Positions 19,942 to 28,640 of a stretch of 64,000 bases of DNA are shown here, one piece after another (position 1 is the stretch's first letter; each line of letters starts with the position of its first letter). This stretch comes from Ralstonia pickettii. GTDB lineage: Bacteria; Pseudomonadota; Gammaproteobacteria; Burkholderiales; Burkholderiaceae. The DNA is taken from positions 248,001-312,000 of the forward strand of contig NZ_CP104383.1 in the NCBI RefSeq assembly GCF_030582395.1, given 5' to 3'. The notes beneath the pieces are model-generated. The model was not told where the DNA came from, made no database searches, and worked only from the letters and a program-made list of their open reading frames with translations. The translations under genes and the position numbers were made by a program.

Positions 19942-22266
19942 CTACTGAGTGGCCAGTGCGACCACATCGATGACAGCATCGGCCTCGTCGACCAGATCGG
20001 GTGTTTGCGAGATGAAGAACTCCCGCTCATACCCTCCCTGGCGCAACACCTCGCGCTTCATTTTCATGAACTCGCGCTTGCGCTCCGGATCAAGCGGGCC
20101 ATCCGCCTCGTCCGTGAACAACGTCTGGAAGGCGGTGCCGGCGCCCTGCGCGCGATATAGCGCAATACCACGCGTCAGGCATTCGTTGATCCACACCTTC
20201 TGCCCGCCGGACATGACCGCGAACTCCTTCTCGCTGTCAGCCTGAGCGTCGTGGACACGAATCTCAAACCCCTCACGCTTATCGCCGTTGGCCAGCTCCG
20301 TTTGCGTGTGGATACCGATTGTGAATCGGGGTCCATAGCACGCCAGGAGCAGGTCGTTGACCTTCTTCGTGATTTCAGGGCCTGCATCGTCGATCGACAG
20401 CGCAATCACACCGTCATTGCCCAAGGCCTTGCCGAGCAGCTTCCACGACGAAATCTCGTCGGAGATCCGCTCTGCCTTACGCTGCACAACGGGTAGTGCC
20501 TCCAGATCAACCAGGAGGCCCTGCCGCTCGGTGCTGAGCGCAGTCTGAGTCCGGATCAGTGCTTCAATCCGGCCTTCGAACTGGGCAATGCGCTCGCGCG
20601 AGCTGGCAACCTGACGATCAAAGTCCGCGATCTTTCCGGTAACGTCGGCACTTTGCAGTGACGTAACCTCCCGGTTGATCGTGGCCAACTGATCGTCCGT
20701 CGCAACAACGTCGCGCTGGTATCGCTCCTTTCGGGCGGCAGCTTCGGCGTTCAGCTCGACCAGATCACGCTCGGCCTTCGCCAGCGTCTCTTGGGCGTCG
20801 TCAAGCAATGGCTTCTGCGCAGCAAGTTCGGTCAGCCGTTGCAACTCCCGTTGGTCGGCCGCCACCTGCCCCTGCAGTGCTCGAAGTGAAGCACGTTGGC
20901 CCGCCAACGGCGCGAGCTGCTCATCGAGCGCCGTCTTGAGCTTGAGCTTGTCCCGGTAGCCGGTTCGAAGCTCTGCCAACGAGATCCGCACTTCCGTGAG
21001 ATCCGTGCTCGCCCTGCGCGCCTGAGCCAGCAATGGGCACGTCGAGTGCATCGGATTGTCCCGGCACGGAACAGACTCAATGACGTCGGCCTGGCCCTTC
21101 AGCGACTTTTCAAGGACAGCCTTCGATTCACCTTGACCGGCCATGTTTTGCAATTCGCCGATGATGCGCGATTGGTCAGGCACAACCTTTTCGAGCTGAG
21201 CAATCCCCTCTTGCAGCCGAATTGCCTCCGACTGTCGCTGCGTGACGGTCAATTGCAAAGCATCACGCGAGGTTGCGGCCGCCAGGATGGCGGTGCTGCT
21301 GGCCAGGATTGCGCGGCGGCTTGAAATGACGGCCCCCAGTTCCTTGGCTTGCGCCTCGGTACGTTGCACGGCAGCCCGTTCGTCGTTGTCAAGCGTTCGG
21401 CGCCTTGCTTCCTGGGCCACCTTCTGTTGGCCAAGCTCACGCATGCGCGCTTCTGCTACGGTGCTGCTCGCCTGCTTGGCTGCAAGCGTCGCACGCTCCT
21501 GAACCATCTGCGCATTGGCCTCCAGCTCACGATCACGCGCCTGGCGGGTCTCAACCAACGAGGCCTCCGCCTGCTCGATCTCCAAGGAGAGTCGTGCAAC
21601 ACGATCGCGCCGACCAACCAGGCTGGTGATGTTGTGCTGAACGACATCCAAAGCACGGCCGAGGCACTTCGCCACGTCCATAGCCTTGCCCGACAGCTCA
21701 CGCATCCGCTCCAGACCAAGCAGCTCAGCAAGCAACTTCTTGATTTCAGAGGTCTGGTAGCCAGCAATCGGCCGTCGGTTCTGGGCAGAGAAGACACTGG
21801 TGAAGAACGCCTCCGATGATCCGAGGACCGATTCCACACAGCGGTTGTACGTCTCCGCCTTACCGTCAGACAGCGATCCGTCTGCCAGTTGAACCGGTTG
21901 CCATACGCCGTCCGAGCCAAGCACAAACAGGTAGTACTCGGCCTTGCGCGTCTTGCCAGAATTACGAAACGCGAACTGTGACCGGTATTGCTGGCCATCG
22001 TGCTCCCATTCCAAATCCTTTTCGGCCCGGGTACCCGTGAGGTGGTCCCAGTACGAAAACGCATCGGCCGACATCTTCGATGCATGGCTAGGCATCAGCG
22101 GATACGGATGCAGGTTGTCCATGATCGTCGTTTTGCCGGCACCGTTAGGGCCCATCACGGCGATCAGTCCGGTCGGCAGCTCGCGCAGGTCGACCGTCAC
22201 ACTGTCGCGGTGCATCCCATCCAGGATGCCGCGAAAGCCAGACAGGGTCAGTTTGAGAGGTCGCAT
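19942..22266 (-). CDS. SbcC/Rad50-like SMC-type ATPase
   Basis: A 774-aa protein with a split ABC ATPase head joined by a long coiled coil. Walker A GPNGAGKTT is at residues 39-47. Near the middle a Cys pair (PCRDNPMHSTCP, about 402 and 411) sits where Rad50 has its zinc hook, but the spacing is not CxxC. The signature MSGGQ is near 685 and Walker B LFTDEAD near 716. With the SbcD-like phosphoesterase at 22905-24317 it probably forms a DNA end-processing nuclease or a phage/plasmid recombination complex. At 774 aa it is shorter than chromosomal SbcC (about 1050). Confidence 0.85.
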   Translation of the reverse strand: MRPLKLTLSGFRGILDGMHRDSVTVDLRELPTGLIAVMGPNGAGKTTIMDNLHPYPLMPSHASKMSADAFSYWDHLTGTRAEKDLEWEHDGQQYRSQFAFRNSGKTRKAEYYLFVLGSDGVWQPVQLADGSLSDGKAETYNRCVESVLGSSEAFFTSVFSAQNRRPIAGYQTSEIKKLLAELLGLERMRELSGKAMDVAKCLGRALDVVQHNITSLVGRRDRVARLSLEIEQAEASLVETRQARDRELEANAQMVQERATLAAKQASSTVAEARMRELGQQKVAQEARRRTLDNDERAAVQRTEAQAKELGAVISSRRAILASSTAILAAATSRDALQLTVTQRQSEAIRLQEGIAQLEKVVPDQSRIIGELQNMAGQGESKAVLEKSLKGQADVIESVPCRDNPMHSTCPLLAQARRASTDLTEVRISLAELRTGYRDKLKLKTALDEQLAPLAGQRASLRALQGQVAADQRELQRLTELAAQKPLLDDAQETLAKAERDLVELNAEAAARKERYQRDVVATDDQLATINREVTSLQSADVTGKIADFDRQVASSRERIAQFEGRIEALIRTQTALSTERQGLLVDLEALPVVQRKAERISDEISSWKLLGKALGNDGVIALSIDDAGPEITKKVNDLLLACYGPRFTIGIHTQTELANGDKREGFEIRVHDAQADSEKEFAVMSGGQKVWINECLTRGIALYRAQGAGTAFQTLFTDEADGPLDPERKREFMKMKREVLRQGGYEREFFISQTPDLVDEADAVIDVVALATQ

Positions 22267-22760
22267 GGTGCCCCCTCACCGCTGAAGCCAGTCATGTAGT
22301 AGTCGCCGGGGATCTCCAGCACCTCACGCGAGTCGTCATACGTGACGACGACGTCGACTTCCGGCTTGCCGGCTAGTGCGCGCTCGAACGAACGCACGGC
22401 CGCGAAAAATTGCGTCCGTGCCAGGTCAAGCACCTCCGGAAAGGTGGTGCATGCGGTCAAGGCCTTGAGTTCAGCCTCACTCCACTGGCTGGTGTAGCCG
22501 TTGGAGAGGGACCACAGAAGGTTCTGCACCTGGACCGTGGGCGCCACGGTAAAAACCGTGCGCTCACCGTCCGTTTCGACAGCCATGACGAGCATGTGGC
22601 CGCGCGTGGCGATCACCGCGCCACGACCATGACCGAACGGCTGGAACAGCATCGCACGAGTGAATTCGTGCTTGCCCACCAACCGCGCGGCCAACTCGGA
22701 GGCCGGCAGATCGGCTTCAAAGCAACGGGTCCACTGGGAACCTGCGGGATAGAGAATCAT
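22248..22760 (-). CDS. Uncharacterised protein between the SbcC-like and SbcD-like genes
   Basis: A 170-aa soluble protein. The start at 22760 has a TGGAG site upstream. The C-terminus overlaps the start of the SbcC-like gene by 19 nt, so the two are coupled. It contains a mixed alpha/beta sequence with Trp- and Phe-rich segments and a conserved-looking end (DVVVTYDDSREVLEIPGDYYMTG). No family was recognised. Its position suggests a third subunit or regulator of the SbcCD-like complex. Confidence 0.75.
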   Translation of the reverse strand: MILYPAGSQWTRCFEADLPASELAARLVGKHEFTRAMLFQPFGHGRGAVIATRGHMLVMAVETDGERTVFTVAPTVQVQNLLWSLSNGYTSQWSEAELKALTACTTFPEVLDLARTQFFAAVRSFERALAGKPEVDVVVTYDDSREVLEIPGDYYMTGFSGEGAPCDLSN

Positions 22761-22840
22761 GATGCACTCCAAAAATTGGGCGAAGCGCATCCCCAACGGG
22801 TTGTGCGCCCGTCCGGGTTCAAAGGAATAGGTACTGCTGG

Positions 22841-22859
22841 TCGATGCGTCGTAGACGCG
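22841..22859 (-). promoter_or_regulatory. Dispersed leader element, copy A
   Basis: A copy of TCGATGCGTCNNNGACGCG (plus-strand reading; spacer GTA), 80 nt upstream of the 170-aa gene. A shorter inverted repeat (ACGGG...CCCGT) lies between it and the start codon. No -10-like hexamer sits at the standard distance. Confidence 0.6.
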
Positions 22860-22874
22860 GGGAAAACCGAGTTT

Positions 22875-22895
22875 CGACAGCCCCGAAGGCTGTCG
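22875..22895 (-). terminator. Hairpin after the SbcD-like gene
   Basis: An 8-bp stem, CGACAGCC...GGCTGTCG, directly follows the SbcD-like stop. It lacks a long T-tract, so it may be a weak terminator or an mRNA-stabilising hairpin. Confidence 0.4.
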
Positions 22896-22904
22896 GAACG
22901 TGGC

Positions 22905-24317
22905 TCACACGTTCAAGGGTTGGGCGGCATCTGCCGCGAAAAGGTCATCGGTCAGCCAATCCAACGACGATTGGTTCTGAACTTGGTCAGCGTCCTGCCA
23001 GGCCGGCTGAACTGTCACCGGCTCAGCCGTGGCGGACGCCACCGTTTCACCGTTGTCGGCAGCAGACCCGCTCTCCAACGAGGCGACCACTCGATCCGCG
23101 ATGTCTTGCGGCTCCAGTGCCTCCAGGATGGACAGGCGCTCCAGCAACGCGTCCGGCTTCACGTCGGTCAAACCGCACCAACGCTGAACCTTCTCACCGA
23201 GAGTCGCCGCGCGGCTGATGCCCTCCGCACGGCTTCTGACGGCAGGCAACACACGCGGATCCAGCTTCAGCTCCGCGGCGCCGGCGAACAGCGTGCGGAT
23301 GGCCTCGCGGTCGACCAGCTGGCGATGCTCCTCGTCAATGGTCCAGCGAACGCGCACGAACTTGTCCTGCGTTTGCTCGGCGATGTTGGCCAGGCGCTCC
23401 ATATCCGGCGGGCCGTCGAAATCGACACAGACCGTTTCGCGCGCCGGCGTTTCCACCTGCACCGCTTCGGCCCGGCCCGGCTTGATCTGCCAGCTCAGGT
23501 AGCCCTTCTTGCCCTTTTCGCCGTAGTGGAAGCACCCGATGGAACCGGCGTAACCGACCAGCCGGCCTTCGCGTTCCCACAACTGCATCGCATGGATATG
23601 TCCCAGCATGAAGGCATCGCACTCGGCTTCGAACAGCGCGCCGAGCGAGAACTCATGGTCGAACCCGGCCATCGGTACGCCGTGCTCGGTGTAGCAGCCA
23701 TTGACCGTTCCATGCGACACACCGATGGTTCGGATGCCTTTGGACCGCAACAGCCGATTCACCTTGCCGGCGGCACCCAGGAATACCGTCAGATGCTCGC
23801 CCACCGCGGTTGCCGCATCCATGGCGCCCACGATGCCCGCCAGCACAGCCTTGTTGACGGTCGGAACGCAGGTGAACACAGCAGAGGGTGTGCCCTCCTG
23901 CAGCAGCGTTTCCAGCTCTTCGACGGTGAACAGCGGGCCGGCCGATGGCAGGAACGTCGATCCGACGAGCGCAACCTGGTGAATGCGATCGGCGACGTAG
24001 ACGGGGTGGCGGCTACCGATCAGCCGGAACAGGTCCAGCGTGCCCGGCGGCTCATGCGAGAAGGTCCCCTGCAGCATGAGGACCGGCATGTGGCCCGACA
24101 GCGCATGAATGCGCTCGGCAAGCACCCGCAGTGCCGGCGTGTGCGCGTCGAGCCGATGATCGGTTGCGTCACCGGAAACGATACCCACATGGCAACCACG
24201 CGCGACCGCATCTTCCACGGCGAAACCGAAGCATCGGTCCGCTTCCACCAACCGCTCAGTCGAATAGTGCAGGTCGGAAAAATGACCCACGTGAAGGCTT
24301 TCGCCATCGTTGGGCAT
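22905..24317 (-). CDS. SbcD/Mre11-like metallophosphoesterase
   Basis: A 470-aa protein of the calcineurin-like phosphoesterase superfamily. The ATG at 24317 follows AGGAGG. Metal motifs are FSDLH (Asp15, His17), SGDATDH (Asp50), VSHG and GHIHAMQ. The usual GNHD/E motif is replaced by QGTFSHE, so the metal-2 Asn is not obvious. The C-terminal 200 residues look like a capping or partner-binding region with an acidic tail. It is two genes upstream of the SbcC-like ATPase, and together they probably form an Mre11/Rad50-type nuclease. Confidence 0.82.
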   Translation of the reverse strand: MPNDGESLHVGHFSDLHYSTERLVEADRCFGFAVEDAVARGCHVGIVSGDATDHRLDAHTPALRVLAERIHALSGHMPVLMLQGTFSHEPPGTLDLFRLIGSRHPVYVADRIHQVALVGSTFLPSAGPLFTVEELETLLQEGTPSAVFTCVPTVNKAVLAGIVGAMDAATAVGEHLTVFLGAAGKVNRLLRSKGIRTIGVSHGTVNGCYTEHGVPMAGFDHEFSLGALFEAECDAFMLGHIHAMQLWEREGRLVGYAGSIGCFHYGEKGKKGYLSWQIKPGRAEAVQVETPARETVCVDFDGPPDMERLANIAEQTQDKFVRVRWTIDEEHRQLVDREAIRTLFAGAAELKLDPRVLPAVRSRAEGISRAATLGEKVQRWCGLTDVKPDALLERLSILEALEPQDIADRVVASLESGSAADNGETVASATAEPVTVQPAWQDADQVQNQSSLDWLTDDLFAADAAQPLNV

Positions 24318-24370
24318 GCTCACCTCCTATGGAATAGCCGCAACCAGAACGGTCACAGCAACAGAAAAGA

Positions 24371-24400
24371 AAAACGGCGTCGGGGGAACTCTCGACGCCG
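24371..24400 (-). terminator. Intrinsic terminator after the Gp3-like gene
   Basis: On the minus strand a CGGCGTCG...CGACGCCG stem is followed by TTTTTCTTTTC. It separates the Gp3-like unit from the SbcD-like unit. Confidence 0.85.
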
Positions 24401-24438
24401 CACGTTGATGCTACGACCAGGCGCCAAGCCGGCGCAGG

Positions 24439-25716
24439 TCAAGCTGAGAACAGACTGCCATCGAACTCCGCTTTCACCTTCTCGCGGAAGGCGGGAGGAG
24501 ACACGAGAGCCACACCCATCTCATCGATCAGCGCTCGCATGTCCTGCTCGCGCTTGGTCCAGCCCTTGCCAAACTTGGAGTGTGCGTACACGCGCAAATG
24601 CTCGCGCGTTTCCTGCCCCTCCATGCCCAGCGCCACGATGAGACGTTCAAACTGCTCGGCGATAGAGCCGCCGACAGGCGGCTCGCTCTGCGCTCCTGGC
24701 TGACCACCCTCCTCGCCTGACGTTGGCGTGGCAGTGGCGGCCGGCTCGGTCGTGGGGTGCTCCAGCAGGGCAACCGTCTGCGTACCCACCTCGATCGCAG
24801 CACCAATATGGTCAGCGCCATCCAGCAGCGCGCCCAGGTCGATTTCGGCATCCAGCGTGGTGAGCCATTGTTTCTGGCGTACCGGCAAGCCGTTATCGTC
24901 GATGCGGGAAATCTCCACTTCCTGCTTGGAGAGCCAGAACCTGGTGCCGACCAGACGGCCGCCGCGCGCAATCGCCACAGTCTGCATGGCCGCATGGGCC
25001 TTCTGCAGGACGTAGATCGAATTGGTGGGCAACTCAATCAAGCCAAGGCCTCGAATGTCAAGGATCGCAAATAGGAAGCTGGCCGTGAGGTTGCAGTGTC
25101 GGTCCTGGTATTGCGGGCAGACCTGCGGGTCGCATACGCCATCGGGAATGGCGTCGTCCTGGCGCAGGATGATGGTGCGGCCGCCGAAGATGCGCTTTGC
25201 ACGCCTGGCGCGGTCACTGCGCTCGACAGGTGCGTACGTCTTGCATTGACGAAGACCATCCGCCCCGTACTGCGACCAGAACACCTTTCCCGTGCCGTTG
25301 AATACCGCCAGCTCGTTGGGGATGTTGCGCAACCAGTCGTCGAACGCAAAGACGACCGGAAAGCGCCAGAGCTTGAGGCCGTCACCGCGATCCTCCCCGT
25401 ATCGGGTCAGGATCTCTTCCGCGATGGCAGGATTCGTGAAATCACTGCCACGACACGTGAAGTACGGCGTATTGCGGGGGATGAGGGCGTAGCTCAGGCC
25501 GGTTTTTCGTTCGATCTCGGAACCGATGTCCTCGAACGAGAGCCCTTGGGCGAGAAGCGCGTCGTGAATCTGGACGGCTTGGGGATTCTCCCTGGCCTTC
25601 TTGGTGAGGACCTTGATGCCAGGGCGGATCTTTCCAATGACGGGCGGCCGCAGGGGCCGCTCCTCAATTATGCTGCGCGGGGTCGCGAAGCCTGGGTGGG
25701 TTGGGATTGCGTGCAT
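24439..25716 (-). CDS. Gp3-like (recombination directionality factor-type) metal-binding protein
   Basis: A 425-aa protein often annotated 'hydrolase or metal-binding protein' on plasmids. Its N-terminal two-thirds resemble phage Gp3-like proteins: a FTCRGSDF segment, then a Cys/His cluster CDPQVCPQYQDRHC that should bind zinc, then a GLGLIELPTNS segment. The C-terminal 120 residues are a low-complexity linker and a helical tail. The start at 25716 follows AGGAGCG. It lies downstream of and overlaps a 105-aa ORF. Gp3 proteins control integrase direction in some phages; a role here is inference. Confidence 0.5.
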   Translation of the reverse strand: MHAIPTHPGFATPRSIIEERPLRPPVIGKIRPGIKVLTKKARENPQAVQIHDALLAQGLSFEDIGSEIERKTGLSYALIPRNTPYFTCRGSDFTNPAIAEEILTRYGEDRGDGLKLWRFPVVFAFDDWLRNIPNELAVFNGTGKVFWSQYGADGLRQCKTYAPVERSDRARRAKRIFGGRTIILRQDDAIPDGVCDPQVCPQYQDRHCNLTASFLFAILDIRGLGLIELPTNSIYVLQKAHAAMQTVAIARGGRLVGTRFWLSKQEVEISRIDDNGLPVRQKQWLTTLDAEIDLGALLDGADHIGAAIEVGTQTVALLEHPTTEPAATATPTSGEEGGQPGAQSEPPVGGSIAEQFERLIVALGMEGQETREHLRVYAHSKFGKGWTKREQDMRALIDEMGVALVSPPAFREKVKAEFDGSLFSA

Positions 25717-25985
25717 GAAACGCTCCTGTTGTTCAGGTACTGAACGACTTTGGAACGAAGGGTCTCAGCACGGTCCCCAAGATGCAGGGCGGCGTCGGCC
25801 CCGCGTTGGGTCGTTACTTCGTTGAGATATGCCGCTCGCGCGGCGTCGGAAAGGCTGGCAACGTGCGCCGCCTCGCAAAAATTTTTCCAGCTGTACGGCT
25901 GGTCCTTGTACTTCGGTCGACGGGCGTGGATCAGTTCGGCGATCTGCGCCTTGATCTGGGATTGCAACGTCATTTCGAGTGCCAT
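25668..25985 (-). CDS. Small uncharacterised protein upstream of the Gp3-like gene
   Basis: A 105-aa helical, soluble protein. The ATG at 25985 is preceded by GGAGG. It overlaps the start of the Gp3-like gene by 49 nt in another frame. No family was recognised; the sequence is rich in Gln, Ala and Arg and has no membrane segment. Confidence 0.7.
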   Translation of the reverse strand: MALEMTLQSQIKAQIAELIHARRPKYKDQPYSWKNFCEAAHVASLSDAARAAYLNEVTTQRGADAALHLGDRAETLRSKVVQYLNNRSVSCTQSQPTQASRPRAA

Positions 25986-26022
25986 GGTCAGCTCCTCCGT
26001 GTGGGGTCTCTCACTTAAAAGC

Positions 26023-26057
26023 AAAAAAAGCCCGCTCCGGTAACCGGAAGCGGGCTT
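26023..26057 (-). terminator. Strong terminator/attenuator in the leader of the 105-aa gene
   Basis: A long stem (AAGCCCGCT...CCGG, paired with CCGG...AGCGGGCTT) is followed on the minus strand by TTTTTTT. It lies 38 nt upstream of the 105-aa gene's start and downstream of leader element copy B, so it could act as an attenuator. Confidence 0.8.
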
Positions 26058-26625
26058 CTTGTGAGAAACCTGCTGCCACGCCCCTTTCGGGGGCGTGGCT
26101 CACAGGGAGCGTCGTGCCAATGCACTTCGCTCAGGGGGGAGAACGTAAAGTCGTTCTCGTGCAGCATGTTCACGCCGCACAACAACCCATTTAGGACTTT
26201 CGTCCACCGCAGGTTCACGGATCAGTCGACGACAACCGTCCTGCACCCGGAGGCGCTGGAGAGAGAGACCACACATTTCCGGGGCTCAGACGGTGTTCAC
26301 AGGCATGACCTAGGGTCATACACACGGGAACGCGTATTACGGCTGATAGATGGGGAGTGTCTGGCTAAGCACTCATCACAAGGGGGGATTTCCACACCAG
26401 TTGCCAACTGGTCGGCGCATGCGCAAGGCACGACTTTTTTAAGGAGATGGACTCGCTAGGGAGTCAGTTCGATGCGTCGATGACGCGAGGAGTGATTGCA
26501 GTATGCACCAGACAATCCATTAGGAATCCCGGAAAGCTCGCCAAAATAGCGTGGCTTTTGTAAGCAGCCACCGTGTTCATGTGCCGGAAAATTTCGAGTG
26601 AGAGATGAGATACCACACATGAACC
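26058..26625. promoter_or_regulatory. Divergent intergenic region with three inverted repeats
   Basis: There is no convincing gene in this 570-bp stretch between divergently read genes. It holds a 9-bp GC hairpin (26076-26098, CCACGCCCC...GGGGCGTGG), an ATGACC-TAG-GGTCAT dyad (26305-26319) and a perfect palindrome, ACCAGTTG-C-CAACTGGT (26396-26412). The dyads look like operators. Leader element copy B is also here. Confidence 0.55.
26469..26487 (-). promoter_or_regulatory. Dispersed leader element, copy B
   Basis: A copy of TCGATGCGTCNNNGACGCG (spacer GAT). On the minus strand a -10-like CATACT ends exactly 12 nt before the element. It lies about 480 nt upstream of the 105-aa gene. Confidence 0.65.
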
Positions 26626-27213
26626 ATGGTCGCTGCCCAACACCCCCAGGAACTTGAGGCGCCATTAGGCGCGCCACAGCCGAGTACATCCAACTCCGGA
26701 CTCAAGCCGATCGCGCGGCTGGTCGGAGAAAACAGGATTAAGCGGATCGTCCCCGAGACGGCCGCCAGTGCTCAAGTCACCTATTCCTCTGTGTACGTTC
26801 GCGATTTCCTGCGCTCCGCGTACAACTTCTGCTCTTCCAAGTTCTCAGTCGCCAGGTCAGGCAAGACCCGAGCGCTCGACGAAAAATTCCGCGAAGCCGA
26901 GCTTTGGTTCGAAAAAGCCATCGCGTGGCACGCGAACAAAAGCCAAACCCCCATCCCCATCGAGACCGATACCGTTGAGGTCCAGGTCACACATCCGCTG
27001 TCTGGGCGCCTCATTCGCCTCCTGAACCAGCACGACAGGCTGTTCGCGCTCGCCATCTTCGCCCGCGTCGCCAACTCCATATCGGCGCTCGAATTCGAGG
27101 GCACGATGAAAGTGGCCGGCAGCAAGATCGCTTCAATCCACCAGAGCTGCATCCCCGACAACGACCGTTTCGCTGCTGACGGCGCACAAGACGGCGACAC
27201 CCCTGCGGGATAG
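26626..27213 (+). CDS. AcaB/DUF1845-like plasmid protein
   Basis: A 195-aa soluble protein. The middle and C-terminal parts (VQVTHPLSGRLIRLLNQHDRLFALAIF) fit the pattern of DUF1845/AcaB-type proteins common on conjugative elements: a short beta strand, 'SP-x-A-x-RLI' and a D-x-L helix. The fit is by eye only. It is the first plus-strand gene after the divergent region with operator-like dyads. If the assignment holds, a transcription-regulator role is likely. Confidence 0.55.
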   Translation: MVAAQHPQELEAPLGAPQPSTSNSGLKPIARLVGENRIKRIVPETAASAQVTYSSVYVRDFLRSAYNFCSSKFSVARSGKTRALDEKFREAELWFEKAIAWHANKSQTPIPIETDTVEVQVTHPLSGRLIRLLNQHDRLFALAIFARVANSISALEFEGTMKVAGSKIASIHQSCIPDNDRFAADGAQDGDTPAG

Positions 27214-27406
27214 CCAACCACACCACCCAACGCACCCATCGGGATGGCAGCCGGCATGGCGCCATATCCGACCTAGCAGCCAACACGGCGCCCGAAACAG
27301 TGGCCGGTACGAAGGCCAGAGGGGATTGTCGTCCCGCGCGAAGGCATCGCGGACCGAATAAACGACCTCTCAGGCGCCCCCCTCACCCCAACCGCTGGAG
27401 AGAGCC

Positions 27407-28087
27407 ATGGATATTCGCGAAATCTACCGATTGCACCAGCAGTACTCGCACTCCCCTGTCACGATCGACATGGGCACGGCGGAAGATCATGCGGCCGCAC
27501 CGGCCCTTACCTACGCCGCCGGCGGCAAGCGCCGGTGGGACCAGCACAAGCCTGCCTTGAAGGTTACTGCGATCTGCTGCGCGTTCATCGTGCTGGCCAC
27601 GATTGCTGGCCTGGGGCTTGGGGACCTGTACGCCAAGAAGGGCCGGGCGGGTTCGGCGGCAGCGGCCGGGCCCGAGCAAGTCACGCACGCAGTACAGACG
27701 CAAGCGCCGGCCGCCCCTGCCTCGGCGCCGGAACCTGCAGTCGCCGCAAACCAAGCCACGCCGGCAGCCATCGGAAGCTCGACGCCCTCAGCGCCGGTTG
27801 CAGCATCTGTCACGGCCGCGCCCACTGCACCGGTGGCTCAACCACAGCGAGCCGCCCTTTCCGCAGCCGAGGTGGCGCCCCGCGAGCGCGTTCCTGCGCC
27901 GGAGAAGGTCGAAACAGCCCCGGCTCAGCCCGCTGCTCGGCGTACCGAGCGCACCGCACCCGATCAAGCCCCTGTTACGCGGCCCGCGCCGGCACCCCAA
28001 CCAACCGCCACGGCACCGCGCGCCGCTACACCACCGGCACGCACCACGGAAGCGAATCGTCCGTCCGGCGACGTGAAGATGTTCTGA
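27407..28087 (+). CDS. Single-pass membrane protein with long Pro/Ala-rich periplasmic tail
   Basis: A 226-aa protein. A 45-residue cytoplasmic start is followed by one membrane helix (VTAICCAFIVLATIAGLGLG) and about 150 residues of Ala/Pro/Thr-rich low complexity. GGAGAG precedes the ATG. It is 10 nt upstream of a bactofilin gene, so it may anchor bactofilin filaments to the inner membrane and reach into the periplasm, in the manner of TonB-like spacers. Confidence 0.7.
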   Translation: MDIREIYRLHQQYSHSPVTIDMGTAEDHAAAPALTYAAGGKRRWDQHKPALKVTAICCAFIVLATIAGLGLGDLYAKKGRAGSAAAAGPEQVTHAVQTQAPAAPASAPEPAVAANQATPAAIGSSTPSAPVAASVTAAPTAPVAQPQRAALSAAEVAPRERVPAPEKVETAPAQPAARRTERTAPDQAPVTRPAPAPQPTATAPRAATPPARTTEANRPSGDVKMF

Positions 28088-28097
28088 GGAGCAAACC

Positions 28098-28481
28098 ATG
28101 AAAGAGCAGATGGAAATCAGCATCATCAACGAGGGCATGGCGATTCACGGCAATGTCGACATGGACCATGGCGGCTCCATCCTGGGTCTCGTCAATGGCA
28201 ACGTCGTCTCGTCAGGCGGCCTTCTCCACATCGGCCCGGCCGCCGTCATCAAGGGGTCGGTCACCGGGCAGTTCGTATTGATCCAGGGCGCAGTCGAAGG
28301 CGACGTCAATGCCCAGGTCTCTCTCAAGGTGGAAGGTGCGGTCAAAGGCGAGATCCGCTACGCCGGCACGATTCGGCTCGGCCCGCACGCCAACCTGGAG
28401 GGTCGCATCACGCGCATTCCGCGCCTTTCAGCGGCGGCGCCCGCGCCTCCTGTCGAAGATGCGCTCGAATCGAGTACCTGA
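28098..28481 (+). CDS. Bactofilin-family polymer-forming protein
   Basis: A 127-aa protein made almost wholly of the bactofilin beta-helix repeat (GNVVSSGGLLHIGPAAVIKG, GDVNAQVSLKVEG, GEIRYAGTIRLG), with a short Pro/Ala-rich tail. Bactofilins self-assemble into filaments that place envelope proteins. The gene is clustered with membrane and secreted proteins on an accessory element, which is unusual for a cytoskeletal gene. Confidence 0.88.
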   Translation: MKEQMEISIINEGMAIHGNVDMDHGGSILGLVNGNVVSSGGLLHIGPAAVIKGSVTGQFVLIQGAVEGDVNAQVSLKVEGAVKGEIRYAGTIRLGPHANLEGRITRIPRLSAAAPAPPVEDALESST

Positions 28482-28640
28482 CGCTGGCCTCTCGCCACAG
28501 CATGGCGGCAATGCGAAATCGACACGACGCAAACACCATGAAAATCACCGACGGCGTGATGGATCGACACGAGATGCCGCGCTTCCAGCTCTTTGGCTGT
28601 CTGACCAGCCGCACCAACAAACCCAACTGACAGGTCGATC

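Noticed and set aside
22410..24641. A 743-codon plus-strand frame
   Set aside because: It lies antisense to the SbcD-like gene with its metal motifs and has no recognisable domain.
26061..26459. A 132-codon plus-strand frame in the divergent region
   Set aside because: No ribosome site, no family resemblance, and it crosses hairpins and operator-like dyads.
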